DNA of 10,082 nt. Source: Caryophanales bacterium. Lineage in GTDB: Bacteria > Bacillota_I > Bacilli_A > RFN20 > CAG-826. Below, piece after piece: positions 1 through 5,212 of this stretch (position 1 is the first letter of the stretch; every line of letters begins with the position of its first letter). Where the stretch lies: assembly GCA_022781015.1 (NCBI GenBank), contig JALEUF010000007.1:1-10082 (forward strand), written 5' to 3'. The position numbers and the translations under genes were made by a program. The notes under the pieces were generated by a model that ran no database searches, had not been told where the DNA came from, and saw only the letters and a list, made by a program, of their open reading frames with translations.

Positions 1-228
1 ATTAAAAAAGGAGAGAATATATCTAGCCATATCCATATTAATCTTACTTACCTATTAGAAGCAGATGATACCAAGCCATTAAGAATTAAGGAAGATGAAA
101 ACAAAGGCCTTATGTGGGCGCCTATTGAAGATATCTATAAATTATCTAATGAGCCGTGGTTTATTGAACACGTATATAAAAAGCTTAACGAAAAGCTATA
201 TAAATTAATCAAGGAAAATAAGATTTAG
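1..228 (+). CDS. Probable Nudix hydrolase, C-terminal fragment (5' end outside window)
   Basis: Frame 1 is open from the left edge to a TAG at 226-228, giving 75 residues of a protein whose start lies outside the window. What is visible (a strand HINLTYLLEAD, then RIKEDENKGLMWAPIEDI, then a charged C-terminal helix) resembles the second half of Nudix-fold hydrolases. There the phrase 'DENxxxxWxxxEEI' precedes the last helix. Nudix enzymes hydrolyse nucleoside diphosphates linked to another moiety, usually in the cytosol. The diagnostic Nudix box (GX5EX7REUXEEXGU) would lie upstream and cannot be seen, so neither catalytic competence nor substrate can be judged. The gene converges on the MFS transporter and the two stop codons overlap. 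There is no sign of a link to the sugar operon further right. The family call rests on short sequence resemblance only. Confidence 0.6.
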   Translation: MKKGENISSHIHINLTYLLEADDTKPLRIKEDENKGLMWAPIEDIYKLSNEPWFIEHVYKKLNEKLYKLIKENKI

Positions 229-1577
229 TTTGCCTTTTTCCTTTTGAAATAAAATAAGAAATAAGCTGGAACCAAAGTCAAAATTGCTGCGCTTAAGGTT
301 ACTAGGAACATGTTTTTGTCTGGCATAGAAGCGGTGTTACCGAATTCATTGATATATTCGCTAGAAAATACTGCCAAGGCAATATTTGAACCAATAATCA
401 TTGGAAGCATGACCGCCATTATCATTCTTACTCCTTGCAAAGACCCTACTTTATCTAGCGGAGTTTCATCTCTTAAAGTAACTCCTAATACAGTTGTTCC
501 AATTAGATATGAACTCATTAGGAATATCCCTGCAATAGTAGCGCCTATCATGTCCTTTATAAAATATAAGGATAAGCTAGAAACTGCTAGGATTATTATG
601 GAAGCAAAAAGGATTTTATCTTTGCCAAGTTTCTCCATAAATACCCCGATGATAATAGTAAATACGCTAGCCAAAATTAATATAATTCCCATTACCAAAT
701 AGAAATTAAGCCCATTGATTCCTAATCCTTCCTGGAAATAGACTAGGTAATAAGGCAAGAATGAATCAATTGCAATATTAAAACAGAAGAAGCAAAGAAG
801 ACATAGATAGAATCTCTTGTTATTCTTTATTGAAGATGGCTTAAATCCATAGATGAAATTAGATATGAACCCATCATCTCTTTTTATCTCGGTCTTATCT
901 TTATTTAATAAGAAGAAAGATGCTAATCCAACGATGAAAGTCAAAGCACCTGCGATTATAAAGAAATATAGCCATGGGGTAGCAATTCTAGAAGCAAATT
1001 CGCTTTGGGTTTCAGCTTCTCCTTTACTGCCTGGAACTCCTAATATCAAGCCTAATCCCATCATCAAGGCTAAAGCGATTAAAGGGAGAATTGATATAAC
1101 GGATTCAACCATTGGCCTATTTGTTTCGTCTGTTTGATCAGTAATATAAGAAGAATAACAGGCGTCATTGCTAGTTGAGCCAAATAAAGTCATCACGCAG
1201 TCAATAATGACATTTAATATGCCAACCCACATGATGGCCTTAGTTGGGTTTAATCCGCCTTTTATTAATATTGGATAAGAAGCCACTCCGAATAAGGCAA
1301 CCGAGACTCCCCAAAGCATATAGCCTATAGCAATTATTGGTTTTCTTTTGCCTAATTTATCTGAAAGAGGTCCAATAACTAAAGTAGTAATGGCGGCCAC
1401 TATAGCACTAAATGTTGTCATGTAATTTATATATGAGGCATCTCCAGTTTGAGAATATACATATAGGTTTATGTATTGGTTTTCAATCGCCCAGGCTAGC
1501 TGGCCTATTAATCCGACAAGAATAAATCCAATCCAGGATTTGACACCCAATGGGGTTCTTTTAATTTCTTTTTCCAT
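225..1577 (-). CDS. MFS transporter, probable sugar (GPH/SLC45-like) permease
   Basis: A 450-aa polytopic membrane protein with about twelve hydrophobic segments in two groups. They are separated by a charged cytoplasmic loop at about residues 225-255 (LNKDKTEIKRDDG). The MFS motif A is clear at residues 69-80 (GPLSDKLGKRKP), in the loop after the second membrane segment. A weaker repeat of it lies at 311-321 (GVFMEKLGKDK) in the second half, as expected for the internal pseudo-symmetry of the fold. A polar stretch at about 136-160 (SNDACYSSYITDQTDETNR) contains acidic and Asn residues typical of sugar:cation symporter-like MFS members. The length is normal and no truncation is seen. The start ATG (1575-1577, minus strand) has no Shine-Dalgarno sequence. 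The gene is divergent from the GH16/ABC operon and may share its control region, so uptake of a glucan breakdown product is plausible. Substrate is not determinable from sequence; MFS membership is secure. Confidence 0.85.
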   Translation of the reverse strand: MEKEIKRTPLGVKSWIGFILVGLIGQLAWAIENQYINLYVYSQTGDASYINYMTTFSAIVAAITTLVIGPLSDKLGKRKPIIAIGYMLWGVSVALFGVASYPILIKGGLNPTKAIMWVGILNVIIDCVMTLFGSTSNDACYSSYITDQTDETNRPMVESVISILPLIALALMMGLGLILGVPGSKGEAETQSEFASRIATPWLYFFIIAGALTFIVGLASFFLLNKDKTEIKRDDGFISNFIYGFKPSSIKNNKRFYLCLLCFFCFNIAIDSFLPYYLVYFQEGLGINGLNFYLVMGIILILASVFTIIIGVFMEKLGKDKILFASIIILAVSSLSLYFIKDMIGATIAGIFLMSSYLIGTTVLGVTLRDETPLDKVGSLQGVRMIMAVMLPMIIGSNIALAVFSSEYINEFGNTASMPDKNMFLVTLSAAILTLVPAYFLFYFKRKKAN

Positions 1578-1591
1578 GCAATAAGTATTGA

Positions 1592-1597
1592 TTTATA
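1592..1597 (-). promoter_or_regulatory. Weak candidate -10 box for the MFS gene
   Basis: On the minus strand TATAAA lies 15-20 bases upstream of the MFS start codon. The hexamer 17 bases further upstream (TTAATT, plus coordinates 1615-1620) matches the -35 consensus at only three of six positions. If used, the transcript would carry a very short leader, in line with the absence of a ribosome binding site. In such AT-rich DNA a box of this quality is expected often, so this is a weak call. Confidence 0.22.
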
Positions 1598-1666
1598 GGT
1601 TATAAACTTCAAGAAATTAATTGTGATTTTAGGGTCTTAAGCAATATATTCAGGTAGTTAAATAGA

Positions 1667-1688
1667 ACCACTAATTATAAAAAGTGGT
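1667..1688. promoter_or_regulatory. Inverted repeat ACCACT/AGTGGT, candidate operator
   Basis: Two perfect 6-bp arms (ACCACT at 1667-1672, AGTGGT at 1683-1688) flank a 10-bp AT-only centre. The centre-to-centre distance is about 16 bp, so both half-sites would lie on roughly one face of the helix, suiting a dimeric regulator. It is not followed by a T-run, so it does not look like a terminator. It is about 107 bp upstream of the -35 box of the rightward promoter and about 90 bp from the MFS start, and could serve either gene. Confidence 0.35.
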
Positions 1689-1711
1689 CGAAATTAACCT
1701 TAAAGATAGTG

Positions 1712-1738
1712 AAATGGATTTTCATAATTTGTCCATTT
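1712..1738. promoter_or_regulatory. Inverted repeat AAATGGA/TCCATTT, candidate operator
   Basis: Two perfect 7-bp arms (1712-1718 and 1732-1738) flank a 13-bp centre, making a 27-bp imperfect palindrome. The bases just outside are not followed by a T-run suitable for intrinsic termination. Its position, about 57 bp upstream of the -35 box, would suit a regulator of the rightward operon. The regulator is unknown; the ROK protein encoded at the end of the window is one candidate. Confidence 0.4.
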
Positions 1739-1745
1739 TAAGAAG

Positions 1746-1791
1746 TATTTTTTAGCAAAATGAAAAAATATTTTTTAATAAAGTGAAAAAA
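1746..1791. repeat. Two adjacent 23-bp tandem repeats upstream of the promoter
   Basis: Unit 1 (1746-1768) and unit 2 (1769-1791) abut with no spacer and agree at 20 of 23 positions. They differ only at GC/AT (third-part centre) and at A/G a few bases later. Each unit is itself roughly palindromic: a run ATTTTTT, a 9-10 base centre, then a run AAAAAA(A)T. The pair ends four bases before the TTGAAA -35 box. ROK-family repressors such as NagC and Mlc bind AT-rich palindromes of about this size, so these may be paired operators. The A/T-tracts could equally act as an UP element or a curved-DNA activator. Confidence 0.5.
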
Positions 1792-1794
1792 ATA

Positions 1795-1822
1795 TTGAAA
1801 CCCCTTTCATATTTTCTATAAT
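1795..1822 (+). promoter_or_regulatory. Sigma-A-type promoter of the GH16/ABC operon
   Basis: TTGAAA (1795-1800, five of six to consensus) and TATAAT (1817-1822, perfect) are 16 bp apart. Transcription would begin about 1828-1831, which coincides with the ATG at 1831. The mRNA would then have no leader or only a few bases. That fits the absence of any Shine-Dalgarno sequence before this gene. An inverted repeat TTTCATA (1805-1811) / TATGAAA (1830-1836) brackets the -10 box. Confidence 0.72.
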
Positions 1823-1835
1823 GTAAACGTATGAA
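1822..1835 (+). promoter_or_regulatory. Half-matching cre-like (LacI/CcpA-type) site over the start point
   Basis: The bases TGTAAACGTATGAA follow directly from the -10 box. Compared with the catabolite-responsive element TGWAANCGNTNWCA, the left half and central CG match fully, while the right half deviates at three positions. A LacI-family protein here would block promoter clearance, the classic position for carbon catabolite repression. The imperfect right half keeps this tentative. Confidence 0.3.
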
Positions 1836-3306
1836 ACACCATAAAACATCTACTTTATTAATAATTTCTGCTCTTGCCAGTATCACTTTATTGAGTTGCA
1901 GTGAAGAAAAAACTCCATCTTCTAGCGAAGAGAATGTGGTTCCAACTTATTTAAAAGTAGGGGAGCCAATAAAGTTGCTAGACGGAATTAAAGAAGATTT
2001 TACAAATGGTTTTTATGATGGATTTGACACTTTAGAAGAATCAAATTGGGTTATTGGCCAAGGTTATTGGGGAGAAGGGAACGGCGGAGTTTCTCCTGAA
2101 AATGTTTTTATTACCGATGATGGTCAACTAATGTTACGTGGACTAGGATCTTATTATGGAAAGAAAGAAATCACTAGCTATGGTGCTTTTAAAGATGGAA
2201 GAAAAACTGGAGCTTGCTTGATTTCAAAGTTCGGTGTTAAGCCAGGACATTACGAAATAAAGATGAAAGTATTGCCAAGACAAGGTGCTTGTACAGCCTT
2301 TTGGACTTATGGCAATAGACCTGTTGAAGGCGAAGAAAACGAAAACGCCGAGATTGATGTTGAACTTCCGGGCGGTTCTAAATCAGGAAAGATTACTTTT
2401 AAGAAGGCGTTAAATACAAACTGGGTAAGCGAAAAACTATCTGATTCAGTTGAATTTTCTGTTGATGAAGTAACCCCAAATGCTGACTATGTAGCATATA
2501 ACGATAATCAATATCATACATTTGGATTTGACTGGTATAGCGATCCTGAGATGGTCGTATATTTTGTTGATGGAGTAATTTCAAATGTTTCTACCACATT
2601 TGTCCCAATGCTAGAAGGAAGACTTTGGTTAGGCGTTTGGTTTCCAAATGGTTTTACCGGTGCTAGCGAATTCGAAGAAGATTATATGTTTGTAGATTAT
2701 GTAAAATACACCCCATTTATAGGACAAGAAGTCCCTTCATATAATGCATTGCCATCAATTAATTCGGCTCCAACTACTTATTATAAAGATAGGGTTAGGG
2801 AAGAATTAAAAGGCAACAAGATTAGTAATGGTGATTTTGAGTATGTTTCTAAATTAGATGAAATTAGTTCATTGTTTGATGAAATAGTTAAATCAAGAGG
2901 TTTTGAATACACTAAATTCATATCCGAAAAACAAGATCAAAAAGATGTATGTTATCCAATTAAGAATACTATCCACTCTAATGGAGGTGAATATATCGCC
3001 TTTGTCAAGGATGGTGGCGTATTGAGGCAAGATATCGATTCGGTTTACGAAGGCTATAAATATGAGCTTGGCTTTGATGCGATGGTTACTAATTTAGAAA
3101 AGGAAGTAAACGCTACTATTAAATATTTAGGCAATAGCGTTACTGATGTAATTAAAAAAGAAACCATCAAAATCGATTCAACTTCATTTAAGAAATATAG
3201 TCTTCAATTGGAGGCTCCTGTTGGATGTGAATCAATTAGATTCGAAATTAGTGGTGCTAAAGGAGTTACTTGTTATATCGATAATATTTCAATGTTTGCT
3301 AAATAA
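1831..3306 (+). CDS. Secreted GH16 endo-beta-glucanase-like lipoprotein with C-terminal CBM-like domain
   Basis: This 491-aa protein is predicted to be a surface lipoprotein that hydrolyses a beta-glucan or related polymer. A signal peptide with lipobox L20-L21-S22-C23 is followed by a Ser/Glu-rich linker. The GH16 jelly-roll covers about residues 55-296. Its signature EIDVE gives E174 (nucleophile), D176 and E178 (acid/base) by family knowledge. The pattern is ExDxE, the regular-strand form typical of lichenases and XET-type enzymes, rather than the bulged ExDxxE of laminarinases and agarases. Aromatic residues typical of the substrate cleft surround it (W80, W158, W235, W266, W270). Residues about 328-491 begin NGDFE and end IDNISMF, the boundaries usual for CBM4/9-like beta-sandwich sugar-binding domains. 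ATG 1831 is the only in-frame start downstream of the TAA at 1819-1821, and it has no ribosome binding site. First gene of the operon. Family is secure; exact substrate is not. Confidence 0.9.
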   Translation: MKHHKTSTLLIISALASITLLSCSEEKTPSSSEENVVPTYLKVGEPIKLLDGIKEDFTNGFYDGFDTLEESNWVIGQGYWGEGNGGVSPENVFITDDGQLMLRGLGSYYGKKEITSYGAFKDGRKTGACLISKFGVKPGHYEIKMKVLPRQGACTAFWTYGNRPVEGEENENAEIDVELPGGSKSGKITFKKALNTNWVSEKLSDSVEFSVDEVTPNADYVAYNDNQYHTFGFDWYSDPEMVVYFVDGVISNVSTTFVPMLEGRLWLGVWFPNGFTGASEFEEDYMFVDYVKYTPFIGQEVPSYNALPSINSAPTTYYKDRVREELKGNKISNGDFEYVSKLDEISSLFDEIVKSRGFEYTKFISEKQDQKDVCYPIKNTIHSNGGEYIAFVKDGGVLRQDIDSVYEGYKYELGFDAMVTNLEKEVNATIKYLGNSVTDVIKKETIKIDSTSFKKYSLQLEAPVGCESIRFEISGAKGVTCYIDNISMFAK

Positions 3307-3308
3307 TT

Positions 3309-4301
3309 ATGGAAAAGATAATAAATATTGATAGTGCTGAAATAGTTAGGGAAGAGCCTAATAAAGTTAAAGCCAAGAAAAGGCTAAGCAAGAAGTGGAG
3401 AGACTATATCTTCATTTTTGTCATGCTTTTATATCCGATTGCCCAATTTGTATTTACCTGGAGTTTTGTAAACATCAAATCAGTTTTATTAGCGTTCCAA
3501 GAAGGAAGCGTTTACGGTTATACTTGGGTTGGATTTGATACGATATCAAAAGTATTTTATGAATCCTTTAATTCCTATAGAAATACAACTGGTGTTAGCT
3601 GGCTAAATGATTCGGCTGTCATTATATTAAACTCTGTTGGATTCGCCTTTATTACTATATTTATCTCTTTGCCTTTATCGGTTTTATTTTCGTTTTTCTT
3701 ATCTAAGAAAATGCCTTTGGCCAATGTATTTAGAGTTATATTCTTCTTGCCAAATATTATTCCTGTAGTGGCGTTGACATTCGCTTTCAAAATGGCATAC
3801 CAGCCAGAAGTTGGATACCTTTATCCTTTAATTAAAGCTTTGGGAATAAGCGAAACATCATTAAACACTTATCCATTATCCCAATTATTAGTATATGGGT
3901 ACTGTATTTGGGCAGGGTTAGGTTATAACATTATTCTTCTTTCCGGGGCAATTGGAAGGATTCCCAAGGAATTACTTGAATCCGCCAAAATAGACAATTG
4001 CGGTTATTTTAAAGAATTTATCCATGTTGTCATACCTATGATTTGGCCAACAATTGTTACCTTGGTTATTTTGGGGATGACTAATGTTCTAACTTTATAT
4101 TTGCAGCCTCTATTCCTTACAAATGGAGAAGGAAATACATGGACTATCTCATTAGAAATATGGGAAAGCGTCTCTACTTCTAATCCTAAAGCCTTATGTG
4201 AAGCTGCTGCAAAAGGACTTATATTCTCTGCTATTTGGTCGCCAGTAATAATGTTGACTCGCCATTTTATGTCTAAACCATTTTCGGAGGTCAATTACTA
4301 A
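3309..4301 (+). CDS. Carbohydrate ABC transporter permease, MalF/UgpA type
   Basis: A 330-aa integral membrane subunit of a sugar ABC importer. A basic N-terminal tail (to about residue 32) precedes a first membrane segment at about 33-52. Five more follow at about 105-130, 140-160, 192-212, 248-268 and 303-318. The cytoplasmic EAA loop that contacts the ATPase is at 224-243 (ESAKIDNCGYFKEF...VVIP). The normally conserved Gly of EAA-x3-G is Asn230 here, though the spacing to the final Pro is kept. The gene starts two bases after the GH16 stop with no Shine-Dalgarno sequence, so it is probably translated by reinitiation. Its last A is the first base of the next gene. No ATP-binding subunit or solute-binding protein is seen in the window; many Firmicute sugar importers share an MsmK/UgpC-type ATPase encoded elsewhere. 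Confidence 0.9.
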   Translation: MEKIINIDSAEIVREEPNKVKAKKRLSKKWRDYIFIFVMLLYPIAQFVFTWSFVNIKSVLLAFQEGSVYGYTWVGFDTISKVFYESFNSYRNTTGVSWLNDSAVIILNSVGFAFITIFISLPLSVLFSFFLSKKMPLANVFRVIFFLPNIIPVVALTFAFKMAYQPEVGYLYPLIKALGISETSLNTYPLSQLLVYGYCIWAGLGYNIILLSGAIGRIPKELLESAKIDNCGYFKEFIHVVIPMIWPTIVTLVILGMTNVLTLYLQPLFLTNGEGNTWTISLEIWESVSTSNPKALCEAAAKGLIFSAIWSPVIMLTRHFMSKPFSEVNY

Positions 4302-5212
4302 TGGAAACAATTGAAAATATCTCTGAAATAAAACAAATTGAAAAGAAAAAGACTAAATCTGTTGGATTCCATTCCGTTAAATGGATTGTCTTTGTCTTAT
4401 TTGCTGTCTATGCCATATCTTTAATAATTCCTTTTGTCTGGATGCTAATTAATTCATTTAAGACACAAAGCGATTTCTTTAATGGATCTGTATGGGGATT
4501 CCCAAAGCAATGGGAAGGATTAAACTTCTATGAAGTATTAACTTATACGGTTACAACAGTAGGTGGATATGAAGAAAGTGTCTTCGAGATGATCTTGTGG
4601 TCATTATTAACTACTGTACTTGGTACATTTGTTAATGTTTTCCTTTCTGCCGTAGTTGCCTATGTATTAGTAAATTACAAATTCCCGGGTAGAAATCTAA
4701 TATACGGGGTCGCTATTTTTACAATGGTCACTCCAATTGTTGGAACTCTTCCTGCCCAAGTTAACATGATGGAAATGCTCCATTTAGATGATTCTTTAAT
4801 TGGTGTTTTATTCTTATATTCAGGATGCTTTGGATTTAATTTCATTATGCTTTATAGTGCCTTCTCATCTATTTCGTGGAGTTATGCAGAGGCAGCAGGG
4901 ATGGATGGGGCTTCTAGATTTGGAATATTCTTTAAAATCATGCTTCCAATGGCTAAAGGACCTATAATCGCATGTTGCATATTGCAAGCTATAACTTTGT
5001 GGAACGATTATTCCACCCCATATCTATTCATGCCAAGCCACTATACTTTGGCTGTCGGTTTAAATGAGCTGCAGGGAGAATTCACTGGCAAAGGAAACTA
5101 TCCAATGATGTTTGCTTCCTTTATCGTCGCTCTTATTCCTGTACTTATTTTATATTCATGTTTCCAAAAGAAAATTATTGAAAATACAAACGCTGGAGGT
5201 CTTAAAGGATGA
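4301..5212 (+). CDS. Carbohydrate ABC transporter permease, MalG/UgpE type
   Basis: A 303-aa inner-membrane partner of the preceding permease. After a charged N-terminal tail (to about residue 25), membrane segments lie near 28-50, 98-123, 134-152, 166-186, 220-235 and 270-288. The EAA loop is canonical at 197-216 (EAAGMDGASRFGIFFKIMLP), with Gly203 and the final Pro intact. The C terminus ends in AGGLKG, matching the AGAxKG tail common in MalG-type permeases, which supports TGA at 5210-5212 as a true stop. A strong GGAGG (4286-4290) lies ten bases upstream of ATG 4301. The start overlaps the previous stop by one base (TAATG), so translation is coupled and equimolar subunits are expected. With the MalF-type protein it would form the channel for oligosaccharides released by the GH16 enzyme. 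Confidence 0.92.
   Translation: METIENISEIKQIEKKKTKSVGFHSVKWIVFVLFAVYAISLIIPFVWMLINSFKTQSDFFNGSVWGFPKQWEGLNFYEVLTYTVTTVGGYEESVFEMILWSLLTTVLGTFVNVFLSAVVAYVLVNYKFPGRNLIYGVAIFTMVTPIVGTLPAQVNMMEMLHLDDSLIGVLFLYSGCFGFNFIMLYSAFSSISWSYAEAAGMDGASRFGIFFKIMLPMAKGPIIACCILQAITLWNDYSTPYLFMPSHYTLAVGLNELQGEFTGKGNYPMMFASFIVALIPVLILYSCFQKKIIENTNAGGLKG

Larger units (their letters stand above)
1578..1830. promoter_or_regulatory. Divergent intergenic control region
   Basis: This 253-bp stretch separates the MFS gene (leftward) from the GH16/ABC operon (rightward). I see no coding potential and no GC-rich hairpin followed by a T-run, so no terminator. It contains two dyad elements (1667-1688 and 1712-1738), a pair of 23-bp tandem repeats (1746-1791), a good sigma-A-type promoter (1795-1822) and a half-matching cre-like sequence (1822-1835). 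Several elements in so short a space suggest that expression of one or both transcription units is tightly controlled. Confidence 0.7.

Noticed and set aside
310..1137. Plus-strand open frames of 130 and 94 codons (310-702, 853-1137)
   Set aside because: They lie entirely inside the MFS gene on the other strand, have no ribosome binding sites, and the minus-strand reading has full membrane-protein character with MFS motifs.
1667..1738. Intrinsic terminators at the two intergenic dyads
   Set aside because: Stems are only 6-7 bp with AT-rich loops of 10 and 13 bases, and no T-run follows on either strand.
2399..2584. Minus-strand open frame inside the GH16 gene
   Set aside because: It is antisense to the GH16 catalytic domain, short, and has no domain character or start signal.
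3775..3780. Perfect TTGACA -35 hexamer inside the first permease gene
   Set aside because: No acceptable -10 box lies 16-18 bases downstream, and it sits in coding sequence of a conserved membrane segment.
5209..5212. UGA-as-tryptophan code (Mycoplasma-like)
   Set aside because: The second permease ends at TGA precisely where MalG-type proteins end, and the next gene begins at the overlapping ATG. Tryptophans are encoded by TGG.
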